Origin: a virus
Length of the DNA stretch: 25,851 nt
IMG/VR virus record: IMGVR_UViG_3300032087_001374
Location: 1 to 25,851 of that record
Reading direction: 5' to 3' (one strand)
In this document: positions 1 through 6,905 of the stretch, piece by piece
How the letters are laid out: each line of letters starts with the position of its first letter
Position numbering within the stretch: the first letter of the stretch is position 1
The notes under the pieces: model-generated
Database searches by the model: none
Told to the model about the DNA's origin: nothing
Seen by the model: only the letters and a program-made list of their open reading frames with translations
Position numbers and translations under genes: made by a program

Positions 1-54
1 TGCTTCGTTTTCCATGCCAAGATCACCTTGTTTATATTTTCCATATAACGGCAT
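1..54 (-). CDS. Start of a leftward gene cut by the window edge
   Basis: Eighteen codons are visible, beginning MPLYGKYKQGDLGMENEA, and then the window ends. The start is chosen because AGGAG (61-65 on the reverse strand) lies six bases before this ATG. A second ATG at 60-58 directly abuts the AGGAG and is too close to be used. It lies 25 nt downstream of the terminase large subunit stop, in the same direction, so it belongs to the packaging/structural operon. In related phages a portal or a small protein follows TerL. The visible residues are too few to choose between these. Confidence 0.6.
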   Translation of the reverse strand, partial: MPLYGKYKQGDLGMENEA

Positions 55-79
55 TTTCATCTCCTTTTGTTGTTAAAAA

Positions 80-1750
80 TTAATATCCAAATATAGGGTC
101 CTGTACTTCATACCTATCAAACTCTTTAGGCTTTCTAAACCTAGGATGATAGTAAGGACTATTTACCAACCTAGTCATGCACATATATCTTAAAGCATCG
201 TAAGCATGATCCTCTGCTTTTGTATCTACATCCTCTGGGTTTGTTTTACTTAGAGGTAGTGTAGGTAAAGTTCTTATTAACTGGCTACAGTGATTAAATA
301 TTCTAAGTCTAGGTTCTCCCATATCGTTCTTACCTAAACGTTTATGCATCTCTATCTTACCTGCCAGTCTGTCTCTATTAGAAGCCATCCATCTTAGGTT
401 AAACCTATTCATGGACTCTGCTATACTTAAACCATGTCCTGTTCTACTAAAACATGATTCGTCTAATACTGCTGTTTGCATAGTAGGATCATCATACTCT
501 AGTTCCATAATCCTTTCTGCTAACCCTTCTCCTGTGTAGCCTTTTCCGTAAAGCTCTCTATATATCCATAGGTTACCATCATAATCGACAGCACCCCATA
601 AAACACAAGAAGGACTAGAGTAACCGTAGTCTGCAGCCCTAATACGAGCCCAAGACCTAGGAATTTCAAAGGGGTCAACAACATGTACTGAACGATCAAA
701 CTCAGCAAACGCTGCACCATCTGTGACATCCCAGTCTCCTTCTAATAATCTTCTTCTCTCTACTTCTGGTAGAGAATACAACATAGCCTCATATTCCCCT
801 GAAGCTATAAGATAGGGGTTATCCGTTAGTCTTGCAGGGATGAATCTTCTTTGGAAGAGGGGCTTTCCTGCTTTTTCTTGGGCTGAGGCTCCGTATCTGA
901 GGATAGTACCTGATTCAACATCTTTAGCCCAAAAAGGCGTATTTGGCTCGGCAGCATCAATATACATCTTTTTAACCCACCAACCGCCCATTCCACCTGG
1001 GTTAGCTGTGCAACGCATGTACGGTATAATGCTTTGATCCGTAGTACGGAGTCTTGAACGAAGGTACTCCCATACGTAAGGAGTTGGGTAATGCGTGATT
1101 TCATCGATTGCAATCCAGTTAAAACTTTGTCCTTGATATCTTGTAACATCTGTATCTCTGTCTAAATATGAAAATAAAATCGTAGCCCCTGATGGGAATA
1201 CCCAAGTCGATTTACTTTCTCTAAATATAGCTTCTGGGAAAGCCTTCTTATATAATTGCCTACTTTTGTCTATAAGCTCTGTTAGTTCGCCCAATGTCCT
1301 TCTAAGAAGCAATCCTCTATGATTAGGATTGTGGGCATATCTTAATGCATCTGCAAGTAGGGCATATGATTTACCTCCACCTGCTGCACCACCATAAAGA
1401 ACATCACGTTCAGGTGCTGCTAGGAACTCCATCTGAGGACCTGGATTCGGCTTGAACGCAACTTCCTGTTCCGCAACAAACTCCTGAAACGCAGTTGGTG
1501 CATCCGCAAGCACATCTTCCGTTATCGCAGCCTTTCCCTCTATCGCCTTGTCGAGGTGTTTGAACTTCTGTATCTTTTCTTTCTTTAATTGTTTTTGCCT
1601 CGATAGTTGGTTCTTATGTTTCTTAATCTTTTTGTCTCTATACCGCAACTGGGCTAGAGCAGCTCTACGAGCCTTTTCCTTAGCTGATAATCTATATCGA
1701 CCTTTCTCTCCTTCTTTGAGTTTAGGTCTGCCTTTCTTAGGTGTTTCCAA
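80..1750 (-). CDS. terL: Terminase large subunit (packaging ATPase and nuclease)
   Basis: This is the DNA-packaging motor: it hydrolyses ATP to pump DNA into the prohead and cuts the concatemer. The first 75 residues are a basic, Lys/Arg-rich extension. The ATPase domain carries Walker A GGAAGGGKS (about 120-128) and Walker B with catalytic acid IAIDE (213-217). The RNase H-like nuclease domain shows the expected acidic residues in AADYG (D374), VLDES (D430) and DHAYDALRY (D518). The length of 556 aa is normal. The start codon is TTG, overlapping the small-subunit stop by 14 nt. AGAGG sits about nine bases upstream, and no ATG gives a better fit. It is translated from the same message as TerS. 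The identification is firm; the packaging type (cos, pac or terminal repeat) is not visible. Confidence 0.95.
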   Translation of the reverse strand: METPKKGRPKLKEGEKGRYRLSAKEKARRAALAQLRYRDKKIKKHKNQLSRQKQLKKEKIQKFKHLDKAIEGKAAITEDVLADAPTAFQEFVAEQEVAFKPNPGPQMEFLAAPERDVLYGGAAGGGKSYALLADALRYAHNPNHRGLLLRRTLGELTELIDKSRQLYKKAFPEAIFRESKSTWVFPSGATILFSYLDRDTDVTRYQGQSFNWIAIDEITHYPTPYVWEYLRSRLRTTDQSIIPYMRCTANPGGMGGWWVKKMYIDAAEPNTPFWAKDVESGTILRYGASAQEKAGKPLFQRRFIPARLTDNPYLIASGEYEAMLYSLPEVERRRLLEGDWDVTDGAAFAEFDRSVHVVDPFEIPRSWARIRAADYGYSSPSCVLWGAVDYDGNLWIYRELYGKGYTGEGLAERIMELEYDDPTMQTAVLDESCFSRTGHGLSIAESMNRFNLRWMASNRDRLAGKIEMHKRLGKNDMGEPRLRIFNHCSQLIRTLPTLPLSKTNPEDVDTKAEDHAYDALRYMCMTRLVNSPYYHPRFRKPKEFDRYEVQDPIFGY

Positions 1751-2186
1751 GTGCTTCAGCCTCTACATCTGATAGTTCTAACGCTTCTGCTTTTTTTGCA
1801 GGTAACAAAACAACAGCATGTACATGTTTGTTTTCTGTTACTACTTCTTGTCGTTTAGATATACCACATCTATCAAGTATGTCAGTTGCTGCTTCAAACC
1901 TAAGTTTCTGTCTAGCTATTGGTTCTTCTGTTGTTCCTGATAAAGCATCCCTTATCTGTCCTACTGCATTGGCTGTTGTCGTTGCTAGCAACTCTTTTGC
2001 TCTGTCTATAATGTGAGGTCGCATAGCTTTCGATACTGAAGACCTTGAGGACTCCGAATAGCCTGCTTGCAATAGACTTTGGGTGATATTCCCAAAGGTT
2101 TTTTCTCCTTCCGCAAAATATGCGTCAAGAAAATCTTGTTGTTTCTCTGTTAATTCTTGTGATTTTTTACGTTGTGGTGTTAACAT
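1737..2186 (-). CDS. terS: Terminase small subunit-like DNA-binding protein
   Basis: A 149-aa protein directly upstream of TerL. The N-terminal part reads LTEKQQDFLDAYF, then a block ending LLQAGYS. This is the helix-turn-helix pattern of small terminase subunits that recognise the packaging site. The middle contains an IRDALSGTTEEPIARQKLRFEAATDILDRCG segment of the same family style (about residues 97-127). The C-terminus is acidic and probably contacts TerL. The ATG at 2186 has only a weak purine-rich sequence before it. Position, size and the HTH support the call; the recognised DNA site cannot be named from the window. Confidence 0.85.
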   Translation of the reverse strand: MLTPQRKKSQELTEKQQDFLDAYFAEGEKTFGNITQSLLQAGYSESSRSSVSKAMRPHIIDRAKELLATTTANAVGQIRDALSGTTEEPIARQKLRFEAATDILDRCGISKRQEVVTENKHVHAVVLLPAKKAEALELSDVEAEALGNT

Positions 2187-2195
2187 TTTATCTAT

Positions 2196-2375
2196 TTAGT
2201 TATACCTACGTAGTAGATGTTCTACACCTCTGTAAAAACCTCGCCTATAACTAACTTTCGTTCTTGTTCTGTCGATTCTATATTCAGTACCTCTGTATCT
2301 TTTTTGAAGACCTTTTCTTATGTTAACTAGAGGATATTTAATAGTTTTTAAATTTGTTTTATGTATTCTTTCCAT
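2196..2375 (-). CDS. Small basic hypothetical protein
   Basis: A 59-aa, strongly basic protein rich in Arg, Lys and Tyr (for example VSYRRGFYRG near the middle). I do not recognise a family. The ATG at 2375 is preferred because it overlaps the stop of the upstream gene in a TAATG junction and has AAGGTGG about eight bases before it. A GTG at 2387 would add four residues. It sits between the DUF6321-like gene and TerS in the packaging operon and is probably translationally coupled. The high charge suggests nucleic-acid or virion contact, which is inference only. Confidence 0.6.
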   Translation of the reverse strand: MERIHKTNLKTIKYPLVNIRKGLQKRYRGTEYRIDRTRTKVSYRRGFYRGVEHLLRRYN

Positions 2376-2674
2376 TAGCACTTCCACCTTCTTCTAGCTT
2401 GCCTAATACGTGAATTAGGATTGTTTCTTGTTTTAGCAGAACTTCTTTTCAGTTGTCCCAGTGATCTTGCACAGTAAGACTTACGTCTTTTTGCTGCCTT
2501 ACTACCTTTCTTTACTTTACCAGTTACGGCTGTCTTCAGTTTAGAACCAGGGTTTGCCTTTCTGTAGGCTTTTACACCCTTAGCTGTCATGCCTGCACCA
2601 GACTTAGTGGGTCTGTAATTAGCACCCTTACCTTTAGTAGTCTTAGGTATGGGCTTGGCTTTCTTCCTAGCCAT
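2375..2674 (-). CDS. Basic phage protein of the DUF6321-like type
   Basis: A 99-aa, very basic protein. The central block TKSGAGMTAKGVKAYRK, followed by NPGSKLKTAVTGKV, KGSKAAKRRKSYCAR and a C-terminal NPNSRIRQARRRWKC, matches a conserved small protein that I recall from marine phages near the terminase genes, annotated DUF6321. Its function is unknown. The Lys/Arg content and two conserved cysteines suggest a virion or DNA-associated role, which is inference. Both ends are TAATG junctions: its ATG overlaps the stop of the EF-hand gene and its stop overlaps the ATG of the next gene, so coupling by ribosome re-initiation is likely. Confidence 0.75.
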   Translation of the reverse strand: MARKKAKPIPKTTKGKGANYRPTKSGAGMTAKGVKAYRKANPGSKLKTAVTGKVKKGSKAAKRRKSYCARSLGQLKRSSAKTRNNPNSRIRQARRRWKC

Positions 2675-3078
2675 TACATAGTTCCCATAGGTTTCCTTGG
2701 GTTAGGCATGTTGGCACTTCCACCATACTTTTTATTTTCAGATGCATAGTTTTTCATTTTACCACCGTAGGACATAGCTTTTCTGGTCTTACAGACGTTG
2801 CCGCCACCTTTTAAATCTACACCTCTGCCTATAAGAATATCTTTTCTAGTTACATCACCGCTACCATCTAAATCAGGAAAAGTAGCTTTACCACCACCTC
2901 TCATATTCCTTTTCATCTTGCCACCATACATGGCTTTCTTAGCTGTTTTAGCAGAATCTACAAAGTCTTGTTTACTAGGTGCACCTGGGTCGCCTACTTT
3001 TCTCATCTTTTCGTTAGAACCTGCTTTGATTCTTTTACGTTTCGCCTGTATGTTTGCGTATAATCCTCTTTTTGCCAC
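2674..3078 (-). CDS. Small basic phage protein with an EF-hand-like loop
   Basis: A 134-aa protein, first gene of the packaging operon. The N-terminus MAKRGLYANIQAKRKRIKAG is a frequent opening of small basic phage proteins. Residues 69-80 (DLDGSGDVTRKD) form an EF-hand/dockerin-like calcium-binding loop with acidic residues at loop positions 1, 3, 7 and 12. YGGKM(K) occurs twice (51-56 and again near 104) with a related KYGGS further on. The start is GTG, with AAGGAG seven bases upstream. The promoter at 3216-3244 lies about 130 nt upstream. Function is unknown; metal binding in the virion is possible but inferred. Confidence 0.75.
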   Translation of the reverse strand: MAKRGLYANIQAKRKRIKAGSNEKMRKVGDPGAPSKQDFVDSAKTAKKAMYGGKMKRNMRGGGKATFPDLDGSGDVTRKDILIGRGVDLKGGGNVCKTRKAMSYGGKMKNYASENKKYGGSANMPNPRKPMGTM

Positions 3079-3170
3079 TTTTAATCTCCTTATATTAGTA
3101 AATGCCTACAGAAGGGTAAAGAGAGGTAGAGAAAAACATTGCATCTTCCTAAGGCTTGCAAGCTCTTGAT

Positions 3171-3201
3171 GGGTTACATATACTACCTCTCACGGTAACC
3201 C
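3171..3201 (-). other. Inverted repeat in the packaging-operon leader
   Basis: GGGTTAC (3171-3177) and GTAACCC (3195-3201) are exact inverted repeats separated by 17 nt. They lie in the roughly 130-nt untranslated leader between the leftward promoter and the GTG at 3078. They could form a 5'-end hairpin that stabilises the late message or binds a regulator. There is no T-run, so it is not a terminator. Confidence 0.4.
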
Positions 3202-3215
3202 CCTTCATGTACCCT

Positions 3216-3244
3216 ATTATAGAGCCAATGTTGCATTTTGTCAA
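3216..3244 (-). promoter_or_regulatory. Perfect consensus sigma70 promoter for the packaging operon
   Basis: On the reverse strand TTGACA (3244-3239), exactly 17 nt, then TATAAT (3221-3216). Transcription should start near 3209 and run into the gene at 3078. Both hexamers and the spacer match the consensus fully, so host RNA polymerase should use it strongly without an activator. It lies 21 bp from the -35 of the divergent promoter at 3266. Confidence 0.85.
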
Positions 3245-3265
3245 CACAAAAAAAAATTTTACTAC

Positions 3266-3294
3266 TTGACAGAATGGATATTTGCATGTATACT
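3266..3294 (+). promoter_or_regulatory. Strong sigma70-type promoter for an orphan small RNA
   Basis: TTGACA (3266-3271), a 17-nt spacer, then TATACT (3289-3294). The expected start is near 3301. It points rightward, opposite to all nearby genes. The palindrome GGGGTTAACCCC (3295-3306) straddles the start site and could be an operator. Confidence 0.75.
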
Positions 3295-3300
3295 GGGGTT

Positions 3301-3371
3301 AACCCCCCAGGGTTAATACTATATATAGGTAGGCTTTTAATATCCCTCAGTTTCGACTGGGGGTTTTTTTT
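3301..3371 (+). ncRNA. Candidate phage small RNA of about 70 nt
   Basis: The unit is bounded by the promoter at 3266-3294 and the intrinsic terminator at 3344-3371, with no start codon plus ribosome binding site between them. The 5' end can form a 7-bp hairpin, TTAACCC (3299-3305) with GGGTTAA (3310-3316) and a 4-nt loop. A single-stranded AU-rich linker with CTATATATAGGTAGGC follows, then the terminator hairpin. This is typical small-RNA architecture. The target is unknown. The linker motif recurs at 3377-3392, outside the predicted RNA. No known phage RNA family is recognised. Confidence 0.6.
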
Positions 3372-3392
3372 GTGTCCTATATAAAGGTAGGC
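3319..3392 (+). repeat. Direct repeat pair CTATATAWAGGTAGGC
   Basis: The 16-mers at 3319-3334 and 3377-3392 differ at one base. One copy lies inside the predicted small RNA, the other just after its terminator. The shorter core AGTAGGC also occurs downstream of the two leftward terminators (3864-3870 and 4370-4376). The role is unknown; a protein-binding or RNA-interaction site is possible. Confidence 0.5.
3344..3371 (+). terminator. Rho-independent terminator of the small RNA
   Basis: CCCTCAG (3344-3350) pairs with CTGGGGG (3357-3363) as a 7-bp stem with one G-T pair and a 6-nt loop. Eight T residues (3364-3371) follow immediately. It is oriented rightward. Confidence 0.85.
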
Positions 3393-3811
3393 AAAACTTA
3401 TTGCGACTCATTCTCAACTAACTAAAAATTAGAAAAAATCTGGCATCTGTGTATACGTAGGTGTGGTATGGGGGTAGTGACCCTTGCGTAGCCCCTGAAT
3501 TCTGCCAAAGTTAAGCACTTAATTTCTGATACAGTCTATACACTTTTTACTTTCGCAGTTTTCCCTGTTTTTTTATCCCCTTTTTTATTTGTTTTGTAGG
3601 GTTTAACCAGTACCAATACCAATAATAAAAGCTATTGCAATATATTTTGTTTATATGGTTATTTTTTTTAAGACCATACTGCGTTGACAAATTAGTTTGT
3701 TTTTTTTGTTGTGCATTGGGAGGGGGTGGGCGTGTCCTTTTTAACTGCAATAAAGGGACTACTGGGCATTATCAATTATATAATCAATAGGTTAGGGATT
3801 ATTCAGGGCAA
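3372..3811. other. Intergenic region without a convincing gene
   Basis: About 440 nt separate the small-RNA terminator from the terminator of the next leftward gene. A 67-codon reverse frame at 3547-3750 (TTG start, low-complexity Tyr/Trp run) lacks a good ribosome binding site and is not called. Around 3445-3515 there is a GC-richer patch with GGGG/CCCC segments that may fold. Its place beside the terminase genes would suit a packaging site or genome end, but nothing in the sequence proves this. Confidence 0.45.
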
Positions 3812-3844
3812 AGAAAAACCCCCCTCAAATTAATGAAGGGGGTT
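3812..3844 (-). terminator. Rho-independent terminator after the 127-aa gene
   Basis: On the reverse strand AACCCCCTTCA pairs over 11 bp (one G-T) with TGAGGGGGGTT around a 6-nt loop, followed by a U-run (A-run at 3814-3818 on the forward strand). It lies about 33 nt after the stop at 3877 and should end that leftward message. Confidence 0.85.
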
Positions 3845-3876
3845 AGGGGGAGGGATTCCTAAAAGTAGGCGTTTAT

Positions 3877-4260
3877 TTAGCTAAAATCTATTAAAGGCGT
3901 AAAAGGTTTATCACTATCAGAAGACAACAAGCCATTGTCTTTTGCAATCGCATATCTTTTGTTTTTATATCTTAAACCATCCTGTATTCTTAATAATTGG
4001 TCTTTCTCATAATCGTTGAAATAATCGAAGTCATTGCAATTTTCCAAAGCACCATAAACAGCAAGTAATTCTTTAACGGTCATATTCTCAATTTTACGCC
4101 TGTTAAAGTTATCACAATAAGCAAAGGCGGAATGAAAAGAAGATATTGCATCGTCTAAACTTTCGCACCTTGTGGGTGATATGCCTAGATTACGGTAAAG
4201 ATATCTTGCAAATAGTGTTTCTGTATAAGTGTCAAATTCATCTTTGTTAAAATTAACCAT
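3877..4260 (-). CDS. Hypothetical protein, own promoter and terminator
   Basis: A 127-aa soluble protein, acidic to neutral, rich in aromatic residues, with no signal peptide or membrane span. I do not recognise a family. The ATG has AGGAG six bases upstream. It forms a single-gene unit: the upstream operon ends at the terminator 4320-4353, a candidate promoter lies at 4290-4318, and its own terminator lies at 3812-3844. Such isolation points to independent regulation, perhaps very early expression. No function is proposed. Confidence 0.7.
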   Translation of the reverse strand: MVNFNKDEFDTYTETLFARYLYRNLGISPTRCESLDDAISSFHSAFAYCDNFNRRKIENMTVKELLAVYGALENCNDFDYFNDYEKDQLLRIQDGLRYKNKRYAIAKDNGLLSSDSDKPFTPLIDFS

Positions 4261-4289
4261 GTTATCTCCTGTAATTGGTTTATGAATTC

Positions 4290-4318
4290 AAGTTAATTTG
4301 ATTTGTTTAGTAGGTCAA
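4290..4318 (-). promoter_or_regulatory. Candidate sigma70 promoter for the gene at 4260
   Basis: On the reverse strand TTGACC (4318-4313), 17 nt, then TAACTT (4295-4290). It begins directly after the U-run of the upstream terminator. The -10 is only a moderate match, but the spacing and position are right. Confidence 0.5.
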
Positions 4319-4319
4319 G

Positions 4320-4353
4320 AAAAAACCCCCTAAGAAATTAATCAAAGGGGGTT
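4320..4353 (-). terminator. Rho-independent terminator after the 4379-6091 genes
   Basis: On the reverse strand AACCCCCT (4353-4346) pairs with AGGGGGTT (4331-4324) as an 8-bp stem with a 14-nt loop, followed by a U-run (4325-4320). The hairpin and its flanks (AAATTAAT, AAGGGGGTTA, AGTAGGC) resemble the terminator at 3812-3844, which suggests duplication of a terminator cassette. Confidence 0.8.
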
Positions 4354-4378
4354 ACAGGGGAAAACCTGAAGTAGGCAA

Positions 4379-4693
4379 TTAATCGTCTTGCTTGCCTTGT
4401 TTCTTTCTGTGCAAACTTTCAGCATATGCCTTCACTTTGGCGAAGTCTTCATTTGATAGCTTGTCATTGTCTTCTTTTATTTCCTTGTCCAGTTCCAATA
4501 ATAAGCTAGAAACGTGTTCGGTAACATTAGAAGACAATTCATTAAAACCACCCATTAAGGCAACCTTAGAGGGGATTTGTAAATCGGTGAAATGTTCATC
4601 CATCCATTTTTGTAAGCTAGTCATAATTTCAGTTATACTTTGTTGCACTTCCTTCTCATCCTCGGTTTGAGGTCTACTCCTTACATCAGTCAT
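4379..4693 (-). CDS. Hypothetical acidic helical protein
   Basis: A 104-aa protein, predicted mostly alpha-helical and acidic, with a Lys/Gln-rich C-terminus (RKKQGKQDD). I do not recognise a family. The ATG at 4693 is preferred over a GTG at 4702 because AGGTG lies six bases upstream of the ATG. The gene overlaps the stop of the previous gene by 8 nt and ends 25 nt before a terminator, so it is the last gene of a leftward operon that starts near 6091. Confidence 0.65.
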   Translation of the reverse strand: MTDVRSRPQTEDEKEVQQSITEIMTSLQKWMDEHFTDLQIPSKVALMGGFNELSSNVTEHVSSLLLELDKEIKEDNDKLSNEDFAKVKAYAESLHRKKQGKQDD

Positions 4694-4871
4694 GTTTAAC
4701 ACCTATTAAGTTATCAATCATAAAATCAGTTTTAGCCTTGATACTTTGAAGGTCTTCAACCGCACTTTTTGTTGTGCTGTGATTTTCCATAATGGATTTG
4801 CCGATACACTCTAAACGATTTTTTATAGTCATGGTGTAGAGTTTCAGCTCGTTTTGTTGTTCTAAAGTCAT
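4686..4871 (-). CDS. Small hypothetical protein, probably helical
   Basis: A 61-aa protein with a heptad-like pattern (MTLEQQNELKLYTMTIKNRL and following), so a short coiled coil is likely. No family is recognised. Its ATG directly follows the TAA of the 28-aa membrane ORF, and its AGGAG ribosome binding site lies within the end of that ORF. Translation of the two is therefore probably coupled. Confidence 0.6.
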   Translation of the reverse strand: MTLEQQNELKLYTMTIKNRLECIGKSIMENHSTTKSAVEDLQSIKAKTDFMIDNLIGVKHD

Positions 4872-4958
4872 TTAAAAAACTCCTAAAATAGTCATTAAAA
4901 TAATGTAAATAAAAAACATTACAACGATTGAATAAATTGCTTGTATTAACTCAATCAT
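4872..4958 (-). CDS. 28-aa predicted single-span membrane peptide
   Basis: The frame reads MIELIQAIYSIVVMFFIYII and ends LMTILGVF. It is almost entirely hydrophobic and long enough for one membrane span. It starts three bases after the stop of the DUF932-like gene and ends in a TAA directly followed by the ATG of the next gene. Its ribosome binding site is weak (GGTG five bases upstream). The coding potential rests on the tight packing and the hydrophobic pattern. The function is unknown; inner-membrane targeting is inferred. Confidence 0.5.
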   Translation of the reverse strand: MIELIQAIYSIVVMFFIYIILMTILGVF

Positions 4959-4960
4959 AA

Positions 4961-6091
4961 CTACACCGACAATTCAGTAAATAATGGACTAGCAATAGCC
5001 TTTAAAACTCGACCTTCCCTTCTCAATCTAGTCTCATGAACCTTGCCTTTCTTTTGGGTCATGGTTTTAATTTGTCCCTCTTCATTTTCGTAACTATCCA
5101 ATGAAGTGCCTGCATGGGTCGACCAGTTTGTTAAAGCATTGTACAAAGTGTACAAGTTTCTATTCATACCAGTTTTTAATTCCTCTTCCCATTTATGAAT
5201 TAAAAAACCAAGTTCTTTTTGATTGTACTGCTTTTCAATATCTTCATCCTTATCAATGGTTTCCTGTAGGCTATTAATATCGGATAATTTCTTTTTACAA
5301 AGAACCTCTTTAAAAAATAGGATTACCTGCTCATCAGTAACTTTTGTATTTAACCAAGTTCTGAAAATATCAGATTGAGTTGTAAAATTAGCAACAGCGT
5401 TTTTAATCTTGCTTACCTCTTCTTTATAGTCGAAACCAGAGGTGTGTTTTTTCATGGCGTAATATTGCCTTTCACCACCGAATACCATTGAGTTCCTGCA
5501 ATAGTCACGATAAGCACCAGTAAAGACTTGAAACTTCCAAGATGAGTTTGTTGAATTCAATACATCAATTCGCATACACAATTCACCTGTTCCCTCAATG
5601 TCAACGGTATGGTCAAGAAGGTGGATTGTTCGGATTGCTTTGGTGTCCTCTTCATATGTTCGGTCTTCAATATGAACCCTTGCAGTCGATATGTCTTCAC
5701 AGTCTACTAATTGGGTTGTTACCTCTTCAAATAATGGCAAGTGGTCAACTAGCTTGTAATCTTTAGAGGGTAGACTAACGAAAGAAAACTTTTCTTCGCT
5801 TTCCTCATCTCTAAAAATACCCTTCCTTCCTTCCACCTTCTGGAATGTTTCAGTGTAGGGGTTTAATGAATAAACATCACCTTCCGAAAATTTACTTTTG
5901 AATATTGAATGGTCATTAATATCAGAATGAGCCCTAAATTGTGAGTCCCAGTCAGTCCTTAAAATCTCCTGCGAGCTCTCTTGATTGGGATTGTGTAGGT
6001 CAACTTCTGTTGTTCCATGTTGTGGGGTTGGATTTGTAAAGTCCTCTATATCTGTTTGGACTGGATTGTTTTGATTATCATAATTTTCCAT
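4961..6091 (-). CDS. DUF932-like phage protein
   Basis: A 376-aa protein. The N-terminal 80 residues are polar and low-complexity. The middle and C-terminal parts show the DUF932 (phage/plasmid-like) pattern: FQVFTGAYRDYCRNSMVFGG, then KKHTSGFDY, a helical stretch, and LYTLYNALTNWSTHAG near the end. These families are common on phages and plasmids and have no settled biochemical role. The ATG at 6091 has AAGGA seven bases upstream and is preferred to a TTG at 6169, which would add 26 residues spanning the promoter-like element at 6150-6169. It heads the leftward operon that ends at the terminator 4320-4353. Confidence 0.7.
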   Translation of the reverse strand: MENYDNQNNPVQTDIEDFTNPTPQHGTTEVDLHNPNQESSQEILRTDWDSQFRAHSDINDHSIFKSKFSEGDVYSLNPYTETFQKVEGRKGIFRDEESEEKFSFVSLPSKDYKLVDHLPLFEEVTTQLVDCEDISTARVHIEDRTYEEDTKAIRTIHLLDHTVDIEGTGELCMRIDVLNSTNSSWKFQVFTGAYRDYCRNSMVFGGERQYYAMKKHTSGFDYKEEVSKIKNAVANFTTQSDIFRTWLNTKVTDEQVILFFKEVLCKKKLSDINSLQETIDKDEDIEKQYNQKELGFLIHKWEEELKTGMNRNLYTLYNALTNWSTHAGTSLDSYENEEGQIKTMTQKKGKVHETRLRREGRVLKAIASPLFTELSV

Positions 6092-6149
6092 GATTTTTTC
6101 CTTATGTAATAAAAGGGGAAATCCCTTTTTTCTGATTATTACTTTCAGG

Positions 6150-6169
6150 GTGTTCGTTTTCGTAGTCAA
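6150..6169 (-). promoter_or_regulatory. Conserved leftward promoter-like element, copy 1
   Basis: The reverse strand shows TTGAC, seven bases, then ACGAACAC (6157-6150), continuing CCTGAAA. The same arrangement occurs at 6886-6905 and 9192-9210. It lies about 60 nt upstream of the DUF932-like gene. TTGACT could serve as a -35, but the -10 at 17-nt spacing (GAAAGT) is poor, so this may be a regulator-dependent promoter or a protein-binding site. Confidence 0.6.
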
Positions 6170-6172
6170 GCA

Positions 6173-6856
6173 TTAATGTTTAAAAAATCCAATTATTGTT
6201 TTTCTTTTTGTATGTGAGCAAAGTTTACAATCTAAACATTTTATTTTGTGGGTTTGTTCAGGGCATATTGTAATATGTTTACCTTGTGGAGTTTTTATAT
6301 CTAAGGGATTTGCTGACAATTTTTCAAATTGTGTTTTAGTAAATGGTAAAACAACAGTGGTGGGTATTTTGGTATCTGACAAAATGTCGGCTTGTTCGAG
6401 TGTATCTGCTGACAAGTTAATTGTAAAGCCTTTATTGTTTGCATATCTAATTAAATTAAGATTATGTTCTGACAATTTTCTTTTCTTACCTGATGCTGTT
6501 GTGTGGTGGTGCGTGTAACAAATAACCTTACCACCTCGATTTACTTTTACAAGTTGCTTTAATTTCTTAGCATCAATCTTGTTTTTCTTAACTACCAAAT
6601 CACCGACTACATTGTGTCGCCATAAACCCTCTTTGTTATGTTTTCTAAAGTAGTAAACTTGTTTTACAAATTCATCCCAGTTGTCAATATTGTCTTGACT
6701 GTAACGATTCCAATGTAAACGAATGGGGAAGTTGTCTCCATAGCAACCATTGTTTTTTAATGTACAAGAAGAGGGACAAGTTTGTCTTGGACTGTAAGAT
6801 GTGGGCATTGCTCCCACCTTTTTTGATTGTGTATTGATTACAAATTTATAAGTCAT
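6173..6856 (-). CDS. Conserved phage protein with Cys motifs, function unknown
   Basis: A 227-aa protein. The N-terminal part has SPRQTCPSSCTLKNNGCYGD (Cys near 27, 31 and 38), then LHWNRY and LWRHNVVGDL. The C-terminal end has CPEQT.KIKCLDCKLC, a second cysteine group. This TCP..C...GCY plus WRHN..GDL pattern recurs in phage proteins that I recall as DUF7227, loosely reminiscent of the Gp37/Gp68 (DUF5131) group. Metal or iron-sulfur binding is inferred from the cysteines. The ATG has AGGAG about nine bases upstream. Copy 2 of the conserved promoter-like element sits just before it. Confidence 0.65.
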   Translation of the reverse strand: MTYKFVINTQSKKVGAMPTSYSPRQTCPSSCTLKNNGCYGDNFPIRLHWNRYSQDNIDNWDEFVKQVYYFRKHNKEGLWRHNVVGDLVVKKNKIDAKKLKQLVKVNRGGKVICYTHHHTTASGKKRKLSEHNLNLIRYANNKGFTINLSADTLEQADILSDTKIPTTVVLPFTKTQFEKLSANPLDIKTPQGKHITICPEQTHKIKCLDCKLCSHTKRKTIIGFFKH

Positions 6857-6876
6857 TTTTTTTTCTCCTAATTTCC

Positions 6877-6905
6877 CTTTTAGAAGTGTTCGTAAAACGT
6901 GTCAA
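6877..6905 (-). promoter_or_regulatory. Conserved leftward promoter-like element, copy 2
   Basis: On the reverse strand TTGACA (6905-6900), 17 nt, then TAAAAG (6882-6877). The core ACGAACAC is at 6893-6886. As a sigma70 promoter it would start transcription almost at the ribosome binding site of the gene at 6856, which leaves very little leader. The first bases of its -35 touch the stop of the upstream gene. Confidence 0.6.

Noticed and set aside
3440-3520. GC-richer patch with GGGG and CCCC that could look like a tRNA
   Set aside because: No cloverleaf with anticodon arm and T-loop can be drawn.
3547-3750. 67-codon leftward frame with a Tyr/Trp repeat
   Set aside because: TTG start without a ribosome binding site, low-complexity product, and it lies beyond the terminator of the preceding unit.
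4961-6169. Longer DUF932-like protein from a TTG at 6169
   Set aside because: It would run through the promoter-like element, while the ATG at 6091 has a good ribosome binding site.
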